Positions 30,289-38,663 of a stretch of DNA of 42,513 nt are shown here, piece after piece. The DNA comes from a virus. The position numbers and the translations under genes were made by a program. Under the pieces are notes generated by a model. The model was not told where the DNA came from. It saw only the letters and a program-made list of their open reading frames with translations, and made no database searches. The DNA lies in the IMG/VR virus record IMGVR_UViG_3300021467_000011, positions 1 through 42,513 of that record. One strand, 5' to 3'. Positions within the stretch are counted from its first letter, which is position 1. The number at the start of each line of letters is the position of its first letter.

Positions 30289-30705
30289 TTATTCCTCTGC
30301 ATTGTTTGCAGAGTTGCCCGTACTTGAGAGCGACGCCGACTCGGATTTTTTTTTGTCCTCTAATGTCGGATACTGGCCCGCATATAGCTGCTGCGCCAAT
30401 TCCATCGCCTCTTGCATACTCATCACTTCAGGCAAGCGCTGCGGATCGAAAGGTATCGGGTTGCCGTCCCGGTCTCGGATGTTCTTCCAATCGACCAGTC
30501 CAGTTGCTGCGGCCTCGAAAATGCGCTTGATTGCCTCCGAACCGCTCGATGATTGCTCCAGTCGGTCGAGCAAGTCCGCGAGTCCCATCTGTTGCAAGCC
30601 GGTCAAATAGTGGTAGATGAATACTGGCCGCTCGGCCTCCGGGCGATCGGCGTCGCTTGTCAGGCTCAATTCAAATTTTGCGTTTGGATTTGTCGCCAGC
30701 GGCAT
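30289..30705 (-). CDS. Tail assembly chaperone G
   Basis: The 138-residue product lies between the tail tube and tape measure genes, the canonical place for lambda G. It is helical (HYLTGLQQMGLADLLDRLEQ, SEAIKRIFEAAATGLVDWKN) with a Ser-rich end after LEDKKKSES. The three Lys codons (118-120) form the A9 slippery run. G and the GT fusion together cover the tape measure protein during assembly. The start overlaps the upstream small gene by 35 bp. Confidence 0.8.
   Translation of the reverse strand: MPLATNPNAKFELSLTSDADRPEAERPVFIYHYLTGLQQMGLADLLDRLEQSSSGSEAIKRIFEAAATGLVDWKNIRDRDGNPIPFDPQRLPEVMSMQEAMELAQQLYAGQYPTLEDKKKSESASLSSTGNSANNAEE
30346..30354 (-). other. Slippery A9 run for -1 programmed frameshifting
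   Basis: Nine consecutive A on the sense strand (GAC AAA AAA AAA TCC) include the heptamer A AAA AAA. After a -1 slip the frame stays open with no stop for 117 codons and joins the T frame. Confidence 0.82.
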
Positions 30706-30841
30706 CTTTGACTTTCTCCAGGTATTTCTTCTGTGTCTCGTCGTCCAACGACCGCCAGATCGTCAATATCTGGTCGTCCGTAGCATTCTTCAGGGCGCCG
30801 CGATGTTTAAGGATTGCCTTGCGTATTTTGCTTGTCTGCAT
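30671..30841 (-). CDS. Small helical tail-module protein
   Basis: A 56-residue gene in the gap between tail tube and chaperone G: MQTSKIRKAILKHRGALKNA, TDDQILTIWRSLDDETQKKY, LEKVKDAAGDKSKRKI. An AAGGGG site lies 5 nt upstream. The sequence looks like a folded two- or three-helix protein with a basic tail. Function unknown; it may be an extra chaperone partner. Confidence 0.7.
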   Translation of the reverse strand: MQTSKIRKAILKHRGALKNATDDQILTIWRSLDDETQKKYLEKVKDAAGDKSKRKI

Positions 30842-30851
30842 TTCTTGCCCC

Positions 30852-31769
30852 TTACATCACTTCCACTTTGATTTTGAGTGCATCGTCACCGCTGTCATTG
30901 TTAAGTTGTCCGGTGACATCGTAGATGAGTATCCCATCGCGGTCGCCTTCCGGGACCTCGCGGTACTGGAGTTTCGGTGCCGAAATAGTTATCTGCTTGC
31001 CGGCCCCACTGCCGACAACGATGCTGAGGGCCGCCTCCGTACCTGCAAGCCATATCCCGTTGATGTCGTAATTGGCGACCAGATCGGCCTCCAGGTCGCA
31101 GCCGAAGGTCGGCTCGTAATCTACTATTTCGGCGTGGGCGATTCCGCTGTTCGCGGTCATATCTTCGCGCAGCTTTACGCTGGCGCCGAGGTCGATTGTA
31201 AATCGGCTGACTTTCCGGGCCACGCCACCGATTGTGAATGTTGCGCCAATCAACAGCGGCGGAGGTTCAGTCCCCGGTGAAAACGATGGCAGAGCCACGT
31301 CTGTAGGGGTCGCCCAAATACCCTGAAAATCGAAATTGCAGATAATGCGCCGGGCTGATGCGCTCTCCAGGGTTACATTTCCCATCGCCCCGTAGAGAAC
31401 CTTGCGAACGCCGTCCTCGTAGACGTGAATCGTGATGGATTTGTGGTCACTCACATCCGAACTTGGGGCGTATGTCTCGGAGCTATTCTTCAGCCCGCAA
31501 CCCTGAAGCAGAATCGCCAGGCCCTCGTCCATTTTATTTGTGCCATTGCCGCGCAGCTCGGCTGAGCACGTGAATGTTCCGGTTCTTTCGCCGACGATGC
31601 CGGCCACTGCGTTACCGAGGTAATTACCCGACCCTCGCCGAGGCTCAAAAGGCGCGGTCGGTCGGATTTCAGGGTCGAACACAAGTACGTCAGTGAAGCC
31701 GGTAGTTTCGGCCGTGCCTTTCGTGGCCTCCAGCTTCACCTGAACAACTTTTTTACGAGTAAGCAACAT
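30852..31769 (-). CDS. Major tail tube protein
   Basis: The 305-residue product has the start usual for tail tube proteins (LLTRKKVVQVKLEATKGTAE, then VLVFDPEIRP), an immunoglobulin-like beta-rich body and a gpV-type position between the completion protein and G. Tubes made of hexameric rings of this protein carry DNA to the cell. An AAGGAG site contributed by the adjoining 22-bp repeat precedes the start. Confidence 0.82.
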   Translation of the reverse strand: MLLTRKKVVQVKLEATKGTAETTGFTDVLVFDPEIRPTAPFEPRRGSGNYLGNAVAGIVGERTGTFTCSAELRGNGTNKMDEGLAILLQGCGLKNSSETYAPSSDVSDHKSITIHVYEDGVRKVLYGAMGNVTLESASARRIICNFDFQGIWATPTDVALPSFSPGTEPPPLLIGATFTIGGVARKVSRFTIDLGASVKLREDMTANSGIAHAEIVDYEPTFGCDLEADLVANYDINGIWLAGTEAALSIVVGSGAGKQITISAPKLQYREVPEGDRDGILIYDVTGQLNNDSGDDALKIKVEVM

Positions 31770-31782
31770 TTCAATACTCCTT

Positions 31783-31826
31783 ATATCTGTGTATATGGGT
31801 CATCATATCTGCGTATATGGGTCATC
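31783..31826. repeat. 22-bp tandem duplication at a gene end
   Basis: Two copies of a 22-bp unit, 31783-31804 and 31805-31826, differing at one base. The duplication covers the last codons of the tail completion gene (DDPYTQI) and its TGA; the second copy lies outside the gene in a different frame. Confidence 0.9.
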
Positions 31827-32267
31827 ATCTTTCGTGCGATAATGCACCGTTATCTCTAAGGCGATGCCGGAAAAGCCTCGACCGTCGCTGATAATGTCGC
31901 TGCCGACCAATTCCGTATCGAGGGCATAACCGCCGCGTTGCGGGTCTTCCATCAGCTTTTTGTGGATGTCGGCGCGGACCTGGTTGATTCGGGTATCTAT
32001 CGAATTCGTGGCCTGGTCACTATCAAGAACCAGGGCCCACAATATGAACGTCTGCGCCCAACTTTCGCCGCCGGTCGCCCTGGTCTCTTTGGCCTCGGCG
32101 CCCTGCATCACCAGCACGTGCCCGTCTCGGGGCGTCAAATCCTGCCCATAGTCGAGTCGTTTCGGGCGAATCGCAACGAGGTCCTGGTTGAAGCCGTTCG
32201 CGACCGTTACCTGGCCGATTGCGGTTGCGATGTTCGCTGCAATATGTTCGACTATCGGCGTACTCAT
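31803..32267 (-). CDS. Tail terminator / completion protein (gpU-like position)
   Basis: The 154-residue product has the pattern of tail completion proteins: N-terminal helix (IVEHIAANIATAIGQV), strands (HVLVMQGAEAKET, WAQTFILWALVLDSD), helix (INQVRADIHKKLMEDPQRGG) and a final ALEITVHYRTKDDDPY. In lambda, gpU caps the tube end that joins the head. Its place between Z-like and tube genes agrees. Confidence 0.75.
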   Translation of the reverse strand: MSTPIVEHIAANIATAIGQVTVANGFNQDLVAIRPKRLDYGQDLTPRDGHVLVMQGAEAKETRATGGESWAQTFILWALVLDSDQATNSIDTRINQVRADIHKKLMEDPQRGGYALDTELVGSDIISDGRGFSGIALEITVHYRTKDDDPYTQI

Positions 32268-32896
32268 TTCAGTCCGTGTTTGCTCAACACGTAATCAATC
32301 TGGCTCTCGATGTTCTTTCGCAGAGCGTTTGTCGCTTCTGCGTTCATTCGCCTGGCTTGCGGGTCAAGCTGTGCATAAATTTCGCCGAGACCAGGACCGT
32401 ATAGCTCGACGATTGGAAGGCGTTTCGTCTCCGCGGTCTTGCGGCGGAAAATGCCACGATGTCCCCGAACAGTAGTAATGAAAGGTGCCGGCGGCCCCGT
32501 GATTCGCTGACGGCCGGCGCCAACTCGCGCAATCACATCGCCACCTCGCGTCGTGATTACAGAGCTAACGCTTGTCGAAATCGTAAATGAAACACCCTTT
32601 TTGATTTGTCGGGCGCCACGGTAATCAATGAGCGGAATGCGCCGGCCGAAGATGCTGATTACCGCCTTGAGGCGCCTGCGCGTTGCCTTGCTGATTTTGA
32701 TGTGGCTTCGAATCGTCTTTGCCCTGAGCTTGACCGTGCCCATCAAGCGCTTCACCAGCGCAGCGCGTATCGTCGTAGCCGTGCGGTTAATCGCACGCGA
32801 CATTACTCCTGGTGCGGCCTTCGGCACCTCGCTCAGGCGCCGTCGTATGTCCGCCAGCTTGTGCTTATCGAATTTTATGTCTACTTGCACCGGCAT
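32264..32896 (-). CDS. Minor tail protein Z-like
   Basis: The 210-residue product starts VQVDIKFDKHKLADIRRRLS and has SRAINRTATTIRAALVKRLM, then KAKTIRSHIKISKA-like basic segments and a C-terminal region typical of gpZ proteins. gpZ positions the tape measure and DNA end at the connector. TAATG overlap with the FII-like gene. Confidence 0.78.
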   Translation of the reverse strand: MPVQVDIKFDKHKLADIRRRLSEVPKAAPGVMSRAINRTATTIRAALVKRLMGTVKLRAKTIRSHIKISKATRRRLKAVISIFGRRIPLIDYRGARQIKKGVSFTISTSVSSVITTRGGDVIARVGAGRQRITGPPAPFITTVRGHRGIFRRKTAETKRLPIVELYGPGLGEIYAQLDPQARRMNAEATNALRKNIESQIDYVLSKHGLK

Positions 32897-33240
32897 TATC
32901 GCAGTTCCAATTCGAGCATTCCGGCATCTTGGTTTCGGATTTGGGTGATCCGTCTGCGCGAGGACGTATCCCCGACGCGCAGTGGTACCTGGATTTCGTC
33001 ACCTCCGATGTCTATTTCCGTGCTCGCAATACCTGTCGTCGCGTCATTTTCGACGAACACGATAAGGACCGGAGAATGTCCCCGGATCGACCCTTCAAGG
33101 ATTTCTGGCGGTTGTCGCTTTACGACCGCAGTAATCTCGCGGCTGCCTCCACTGGCCGGATAATAGGTGACGGTCTCCCCGAAGGTATCGGTAAAATCCG
33201 ATGCGCTGTTGGCCAGTAATGTGTCGAATTCGCTTGTCAT
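32896..33240 (-). CDS. Head-tail joining protein (gpFII-like)
   Basis: The 114-residue product has the beta-barrel pattern of FII-type connectors (DFTDTFGETVTYYPASGG then REITAVVKRQ, VLIVFVENDATTGI, VPLRVGDTSSRRRITQI). It sits on the completed head and receives the tail. An AGGGC site precedes the ATG, and a terminator lies just upstream, so it starts the tail transcription unit. Confidence 0.75.
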   Translation of the reverse strand: MTSEFDTLLANSASDFTDTFGETVTYYPASGGSREITAVVKRQPPEILEGSIRGHSPVLIVFVENDATTGIASTEIDIGGDEIQVPLRVGDTSSRRRITQIRNQDAGMLELELR

Positions 33241-33255
33241 ATACGCCCTGCAAAC

Positions 33256-33297
33256 AAAAACGCGCCGCCCGGACTCCCGGCCCGCTACGGCGCGTTA
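33256..33297 (-). terminator. Intrinsic terminator, copy 2 of a repeated pair
   Basis: Arms AACGCGCCG (33296-33288 on the minus strand) and CGGCGCGTT (33267-33259) with an inner CCGGGAGTCCGGG hairpin and five Ts. It is nearly identical to 2084-2128 and separates the adhesion block from the tail block. Confidence 0.85.
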
Positions 33298-33342
33298 ACT
33301 TCTGCCTTCAATTTGTTTTGTCAGTCGCTGTTTGTTTTGACG

Positions 33343-34230
33343 CTAATCTCCGTCGAGATACACTGCGTGCGCATCAATCCTATCTGTGCGCTTTGTCGTG
33401 TCTTTCGTAATAATGATGTACAACTCGTAGGTCCCTATCGTATTCGTACCGCGGCTGGTTTCGACTTCGGCATATTCGATAATTCCTTTTAGCGTATCGG
33501 GCAAGATGCCTGAATATCCGCCTGTGCCTTCGCCGTCACTGGTTAACGTGATGTCTATGCCGTTTTCGATGCCGACAAGTAACGATTCGCGCCCGCTCAT
33601 AGTTTCGGCCGTGTATGCGGATTCGACGACGATTTCATCTTCGCTCGTCGTTGCATCGACCGTATATGTGCCGTCATAATTCTTCGTTCCCTCGATTCGG
33701 ATGTGGTCGCCGGCCGAGACCTCGTGAGCTATAACCGGGATTCCCACCTTGTTCGGCACGCCCCCTTTGTTTACGACATCGCCCCGGAATAGATTACGCG
33801 TCTTGATGACCAGGGTTGAATTGGCGTTTGTCGGCCCGGTCAGATTTGAAAAATCGAAATCGAACGAAGGTGCATCAACGAACGTTTCGGCCCACGTAAA
33901 TTTCAAACCATTGATACCCTCGTCGAGCGGTTGACCGCTTACGGTCACGTCGCCGGTAGTCACGTTATTGAGCGCTTCGAGCTCTGATTGAATCCGCCAC
34001 AAATCCGCATCATAGGGAATTGCACCCGTCGTTTCTCCGCTGTAGGTGAGCGTCCAGGTTCCGGCCGTTGTTACAGCGTTCGGCGTCAGAATCGCGAGCT
34101 TGGGCCGGCCAAGCCGTTTGTACAAGGTCATCAAGACGGTGGCATCGTTGATGTAATTGCCTGTCTCAGCGTCTCTGAGTTCTGTGCATTTGACTAATGT
34201 ATCTGTGTCGATGTTTATGTTGATGGTCAT
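33343..34230 (-). CDS. Virion structural protein with an adhesin-like layout
   Basis: The 295-residue product has an N-terminal domain (TLVKCTELRDAETGNYINDA, TVLMTLYKRLG) of a kind often found in phage fibre-type proteins, and then Ig- or Cal-X-like beta segments (TLTYSGETTGAIPYDADLWR, then HEVSAGDHIRIEGTKNYDGT). It ends with strands ELYIIITKDTTKR. It is probably a decoration or adhesion protein. Confidence 0.6.
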   Translation of the reverse strand: MTININIDTDTLVKCTELRDAETGNYINDATVLMTLYKRLGRPKLAILTPNAVTTAGTWTLTYSGETTGAIPYDADLWRIQSELEALNNVTTGDVTVSGQPLDEGINGLKFTWAETFVDAPSFDFDFSNLTGPTNANSTLVIKTRNLFRGDVVNKGGVPNKVGIPVIAHEVSAGDHIRIEGTKNYDGTYTVDATTSEDEIVVESAYTAETMSGRESLLVGIENGIDITLTSDGEGTGGYSGILPDTLKGIIEYAEVETSRGTNTIGTYELYIIITKDTTKRTDRIDAHAVYLDGD

Positions 34231-34439
34231 TTTGGAATATGTGTCATTGAATATGCCAGCTTTGGCTCAGCAGTAATGTCGGCACTTAATTTAGAAACGC
34301 CGGCGCTACTGAGCCTGTATTTGCTCTTAGTTATTATTCTGTCTATGGTCAATGCAATGCACGTCTGACTTTCCTTTGGCAGAAATTCTACATATTGTTG
34401 GGCTAAACCATATAAGCTGATATTTGTCTTTTTGCTCAT
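34227..34439 (-). CDS. Hypothetical small protein in the adhesion block
   Basis: A 70-residue basic product (ISLYGLAQQYVEFLPKESQT then IALTIDRIITKSKYRLSSAG). Coupled by ATGA to the next gene and by TAATG to the previous one. Not recognised. Confidence 0.6.
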   Translation of the reverse strand: MSKKTNISLYGLAQQYVEFLPKESQTCIALTIDRIITKSKYRLSSAGVSKLSADITAEPKLAYSMTHIPK

Positions 34440-35812
34440 TATTGTATGACGAATGTGTCCCCATTTGAGGGAGCTTCAGTTAATGCCGTCACCGTGAAAT
34501 GTCCCTTGCCACCGGTGCCCGTTGTGTAGTCTGTAATATCTGTTTGCTGCCCAGCCAAACTCCCAGAAGTAAAAGTAATCAATCGTCCATTAAAATGGTC
34601 ATCTGTTGATTCCGTTATGTCATTAGCTTCAAACTCAGTCATAGTAGGCGTGAAATCAGCACTACTAACCGTGCCCGTTATCAATTGCCCGACCGCCGGA
34701 GAAAGACTATCCGTGATGGTCTTGATAGCGTCTATCTTAGTTTCGTTGGCATCAACCTCCGTAATAATTTCATTCTTAGTCGAAGTTAGTTCTGAACTTG
34801 TCGCGTGCGCTTGTACTTCTTCACCGAAAGAACCAGCCGAGGTGTGACCAGACTTGGCTTCGTCCCAAACGGCACCAGCAACGTCTGCAGCCGAATGCGT
34901 TGAGAACCCAGTCGCAGTCAAACACTGCGGCAACGAATGCGTGTCTTTGACAAAGCCAGTGCCCTTTATGTCCGTTAGATGCGTTGTAATCGTGGAGAGT
35001 TGATTGTCTATGTCAGAGTCATCGGCTGGGTCCTCAGGCAGATTATCAGTCTTGGCCTTGATTGCAGCTACATCCGCACCTGCAAACGGAGTGGCATCAC
35101 TCAAGATGTCGCTTTGTGCCAAGTCGTTCAAATCACTTATAGACTTGGTGCCATCTCCGAGAACATCCCAGATTCCTTTGTTCGTTGGAGGCGTTATGTC
35201 TCCGCTACCATTAACGAGGTGTTGCTTCTGGGCTACTTCTGCTGGCACACGTGCCAACAACGTGTCTACGTCTGCAGGAATGTTCGAAGCATCAAGTTCA
35301 GACAAACGTTCTTCCGTACAAACCGAAGCTAAGGCTGCATTGTCTGTTCCTCTCATATCGGTATTGGTCATACAATTTCCGATAGACGAGTTCGCTTTGG
35401 TGTAACCTGTCCCATCATAATCGGCTTCCAAGTTATCAGCTGCAGTCGAATCACCACTAACTTCTGCAACATCAACCTGAAGTTTGTCTGAGCCGAACAA
35501 AGAATCAAACACATTAGCAGGGACAACCATAAACTCGTGCCAAACTGGTAACGCCCCAGAAATTTGCACAGAGATTTGGAGGCGTCCCAATGTGCCTGTA
35601 TCCATCCCATTCAGAAAACAAGAATACCAACCGTTTTCATTGTGCGTACAACCAGAAGTGTTATTCTTCTGAGCGAAAGAACCTCCATTCTTGGAAAGTC
35701 GTACATCTGCTTGGTTGATAGTTAGACCTGTTTCCGGAGTAACTCCATCCGTAGAATCCAAGAACGGTCCTATCATCACGGTTGAAATTGAGTTTTGTTT
35801 CAGATAGAGCAT
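34439..35812 (-). CDS. Fibre-like protein (BppU-type N-terminal domain)
   Basis: The 457-residue product begins LYLKQNSISTVMIGPFLDST, then TINQADVRLSKNGGSFAQ and YSCFLNGMDTGTLGRLQISV, a layout of N-terminal baseplate or decoration domains that attach fibres. The middle is an Asp/Ala-rich helical stalk (DVAAIKAKTDNLPEDPADDS, HLTDIKGTGF) followed by a small C-terminal beta domain (FNGRLITFTSGSLAGQQTDI). It probably forms a trimeric fibre. Confidence 0.7.
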   Translation of the reverse strand: MLYLKQNSISTVMIGPFLDSTDGVTPETGLTINQADVRLSKNGGSFAQKNNTSGCTHNENGWYSCFLNGMDTGTLGRLQISVQISGALPVWHEFMVVPANVFDSLFGSDKLQVDVAEVSGDSTAADNLEADYDGTGYTKANSSIGNCMTNTDMRGTDNAALASVCTEERLSELDASNIPADVDTLLARVPAEVAQKQHLVNGSGDITPPTNKGIWDVLGDGTKSISDLNDLAQSDILSDATPFAGADVAAIKAKTDNLPEDPADDSDIDNQLSTITTHLTDIKGTGFVKDTHSLPQCLTATGFSTHSAADVAGAVWDEAKSGHTSAGSFGEEVQAHATSSELTSTKNEIITEVDANETKIDAIKTITDSLSPAVGQLITGTVSSADFTPTMTEFEANDITESTDDHFNGRLITFTSGSLAGQQTDITDYTTGTGGKGHFTVTALTEAPSNGDTFVIQ

Positions 35813-36564
35813 TACGCAACCCTCATATTGCGATAACTTCTCATAGCTACGGGAATTGAAAGTCCAGGTGGTAACTCAACTGGAAAGTAGGATATTCTCT
35901 TCTCGCGAATCATCGCAAACGGCTCACGATAGAGCCAAGCGATTTCGGAGGCGGAGAGGGCCCTGTTGAAAATTATTACGTGGTCGATTAATGCGTCTGG
36001 AGAGAAAGCATCACTTGTTTCGCGACCAATATAGTTAGCTGTCAAAGGAATAGAACCCGTTGATAGAGTATCCTCTAAAACAGCATCACCATATACGTAA
36101 ACTTTTGAGTCAACGCCTATCAACACCACCTGAGCCCAGGTGTTAAGTGGCGCACTATAAGTTGATGTATAACCCTCACTAAACCCTCTGCGATTGATAC
36201 CTATTTTGTACGTATTAGAATATTCTTCAAGCCGGATAGTCCAGTCGCCTGGAATGTCACAGCCAATTAGGCTTGAGTATTGTTTATTGCTTCGCCTCTT
36301 AACCCACGCCAATACAGTCCAGGGTTCCGGAATCGTGCCCGCATTTATGTCGATATAATCACCATCACCATCAAAATCCAGGGCAGACCCAAACTTGCCC
36401 GGTACGAAATGAGTATCGCCATAGAACGTGCCGTGATTGCCATTCCCACTCAAGTCAAAAACTTTGCCACCTGCCCCCTCATTCAACAACCAATAAGCCA
36501 TTACCCCACGCGCAAGCGGGTGAGATGGATTCAATACTGCTCCACGTGTCGGCTTAACCAACAT
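35812..36564 (-). CDS. LamG / concanavalin A-like lectin protein
   Basis: The 250-residue product carries a LamG-type jelly roll: GVMAYWLLNEGAGGKVFDLS, NGNHGTFYGDTHFVPGKFGS, ALDFDGDGDYIDI, TVLAWVKRRSN, and the terminal ALIDHVIIFNRALSASEIAW. This fold binds carbohydrates. In a phage late operon it is likely to decorate the capsid or tail and attach to cell-surface sugars. The last 40 residues (LPPGLSIPVAMRSYRNMRVA) are an unusual extension. Confidence 0.85.
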   Translation of the reverse strand: MLVKPTRGAVLNPSHPLARGVMAYWLLNEGAGGKVFDLSGNGNHGTFYGDTHFVPGKFGSALDFDGDGDYIDINAGTIPEPWTVLAWVKRRSNKQYSSLIGCDIPGDWTIRLEEYSNTYKIGINRRGFSEGYTSTYSAPLNTWAQVVLIGVDSKVYVYGDAVLEDTLSTGSIPLTANYIGRETSDAFSPDALIDHVIIFNRALSASEIAWLYREPFAMIREKRISYFPVELPPGLSIPVAMRSYRNMRVA

Positions 36565-36886
36565 TTATCGTGTTCCCGAAAAACTTGTACTTGAAGTTAT
36601 ACTTCTCGTTGTAATCGGTCTTGATGTTCTGCCAGTCATTACGCAAGGCCGCAACAATGTCCGACTGGCTCGTCGTCCTATCGACCGCGACAGTCCTGGT
36701 TACCTCCGCCAACTCGCCCGACGCTAATGCCGCAATCTCGGACGCATCTAATATGTCCTCTATGCTGCTCGTCGGGGTCGGGACGATACCGGCCTTCGGT
36801 GAGTCGATAGGGATATGATACACCAGCCTGACCTTGCCTCTGGCCTGACCTGCCTCGGTGATTTCCCCGATATGTATATCAGCCAT
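36554..36886 (-). CDS. Hypothetical virion-block protein
   Basis: The 110-residue product has a beta-rich start (ADIHIGEITEAGQARGKVRL, YHIPIDSPKAG) and a helical second half (LDASEIAALASGELAEVTRT, AALRNDWQNIKTDYNEKYN). Not recognised, but it recurs in structural blocks of this kind. TAGGAGT precedes the start. Confidence 0.6.
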   Translation of the reverse strand: MADIHIGEITEAGQARGKVRLVYHIPIDSPKAGIVPTPTSSIEDILDASEIAALASGELAEVTRTVAVDRTTSQSDIVAALRNDWQNIKTDYNEKYNFKYKFFGNTINVG

Positions 36887-36895
36887 TGTATACTC

Positions 36896-37288
36896 CTATG
36901 AAGATTGATGGTTCCACAGTTTGACGTAAGCACGTACTTGGTGATTGTTGGTTGTGCCTGTTTGCTGCACACCTACACGGAAATACGCGAAATCCCGCAC
37001 GATGAAACTCAACTGTTGAGTTTCAACGCTTTTGTCTCCTTGCATCTCCCAGACTGGAGTATTGTCAAAATTTGTTCCATCCAACGAGCCGTACAGTTTT
37101 ATCTTCACCTCGTCTGTTGGAGACTCGTCGTGCTCTATCTCTACGATAAGATGTGCACCTTCATAGCCATTAGTAACCAAATCCACCGCCGAGGAATAAG
37201 ACTCCGTCGTGCCCGACAGGGTAACATAGTTGTCGTTGCTGCCTATAATCTGGCTCGTACTTGCCCAATTTTTGCTTATCGTCGCCAT
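36896..37288 (-). CDS. Virion beta-sandwich protein
   Basis: The 130-residue product is an all-beta domain (NYVTLSGTTESYSSAVDLVT, GAHLIVEIEHDESPTDEVKI, LYGSLDGTNFDNTPVW, FAYFRVGVQQTG). The pattern is like small phage capsid-decoration or adhesin domains. It has no signal peptide, unlike its two upstream neighbours. Confidence 0.65.
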   Translation of the reverse strand: MATISKNWASTSQIIGSNDNYVTLSGTTESYSSAVDLVTNGYEGAHLIVEIEHDESPTDEVKIKLYGSLDGTNFDNTPVWEMQGDKSVETQQLSFIVRDFAYFRVGVQQTGTTNNHQVRAYVKLWNHQSS

Positions 37289-37297
37289 AATCTCACC

Positions 37298-38653
37298 TCA
37301 GAAACTACAAGTCGCATCTATCGTTACCCACTCATCGCCAGACCACGCCAAAATCCAGTAATCCGTCGTGGCGTCGAACGTTCCGACTTCGGGGTCGCTC
37401 GTTTTGTGATCTGTCACGGTGACGGTCGAAGAATTCGTCGCATCGCTCATCCGGATAATCTTAATATCACCAGGCATAAAGCCATCCGGTAATGTTGCCG
37501 TTACAGCACCGCCTGACGAGTCAAGATATGACGTACCGAACCGCTGAAGGGTAACCGTACCTGTTACTGTCTCATCATCACCAATGTTGCCTTTGATTGA
37601 TATAGGAGCAACCGCATTGGGCACAGTAATGGCCCGTTGACCGGACTCTCGCCCATAAAAAAGGTTATTGGCTATTACTACATCAGAAATAACTAAATCG
37701 TTGTCCCATATAGCTGGCGCTCCGTTCGTGTTCGGAAACAAAAAATAATTATTAGCAATTATAATCCTACGTGCACCCTCACCTTGAAATTCAATAGCAG
37801 CAAAATTAGACGATTGTTGATTCCAAGTTTCAAACGAACCATTCGCTATAACCGCCTCTGATGAAGATAGGTATATCTGATTCTGCTGTGTATCGTAAAA
37901 CCGGCAATTGATTATTCGCTGCTCCGTTGATGCAGAGTAGAGATCCTCTTTATTGCCTCTAAAATAACAATTGACAACCCAATTACGATGGCTTGAAACA
38001 TACAATGCCCCATTTGCTTTGACGCAATCTTCTATATCGCAGTTGTATATCCACGACCCGTGGCAATTAAGTTTAATAACGAAATCATAAGGGAGATAAA
38101 AGAAACCACAATTAGAAATGATAAAGTCGCCCCTACTATCAATTAAAATGGCGGGTACACCACGATAATTTTGGATAGTAGGTACACCACAAAATCCTAT
38201 TTCATAAAGACCTCCAAAATACATATTTCCTCTATACTTAAAAAGCGTCTTGTCTTGGTCGGCCATAGTATCTGAGGGACGAATTGTCGTACCGACGTAA
38301 TTGTCGCCAGGGTAACCCGCCCAATACCAGTTCTTACCTATGCCTCTAAATGTTATAGGCTTATCGACTACATCAATGGTGTCATCTATTACGAAGACGC
38401 CGTGCAGGTAAATCTCGCCGCCCTCGCTGTCGATTTTGTCTATAGCCGCTTGTATCTCAACATTGTCAGCCACACCATCGCAAACGAAGTCCGATTGAGC
38501 CTTGACGTGTGCCGGTGCATTCGAGGCCGCCACCACGTATGTCGCCGTCCTGGCCTTGCGCGTAAAATCGTATCGTCCTCGCAGATTCAAATCCGCCCGC
38601 ACGAAGGCAGGTGGAAGCAGCAAAAACAAGATACACAATAGTCGCGTTTTCAT
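37298..38653 (-). CDS. Beta-helix protein with a Sec signal peptide
   Basis: The 451-residue product begins with a clear signal peptide (MKTRLLCILFLLLPPAFVRA, cleavage after VRA) and continues as a right-handed beta-helix of the pectate-lyase or tailspike kind (ADNVEIQAAIDKIDSEGGEI, NWVVNCYFRGN, RIINCRFYDTQQ, RIIIANNYFLFPNTNG, VVIANNLFYGRESG). The C-terminus is a small beta domain (FDATTDYWILAWSGDEWVTI). A signal peptide on a structural-looking phage protein is unusual because virions assemble in the cytoplasm. It may be a secreted depolymerase or a protein picked up from a host. Confidence 0.8.
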   Translation of the reverse strand: MKTRLLCILFLLLPPAFVRADLNLRGRYDFTRKARTATYVVAASNAPAHVKAQSDFVCDGVADNVEIQAAIDKIDSEGGEIYLHGVFVIDDTIDVVDKPITFRGIGKNWYWAGYPGDNYVGTTIRPSDTMADQDKTLFKYRGNMYFGGLYEIGFCGVPTIQNYRGVPAILIDSRGDFIISNCGFFYLPYDFVIKLNCHGSWIYNCDIEDCVKANGALYVSSHRNWVVNCYFRGNKEDLYSASTEQRIINCRFYDTQQNQIYLSSSEAVIANGSFETWNQQSSNFAAIEFQGEGARRIIIANNYFLFPNTNGAPAIWDNDLVISDVVIANNLFYGRESGQRAITVPNAVAPISIKGNIGDDETVTGTVTLQRFGTSYLDSSGGAVTATLPDGFMPGDIKIIRMSDATNSSTVTVTDHKTSDPEVGTFDATTDYWILAWSGDEWVTIDATCSF

Positions 38654-38663
38654 TTTCGCACCT

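Noticed and set aside
30012-30302. 96-codon minus-strand frame over the T domain
   Set aside because: The T frame has clear domain content and the frameshift link; this one is very Arg-rich and has no support.
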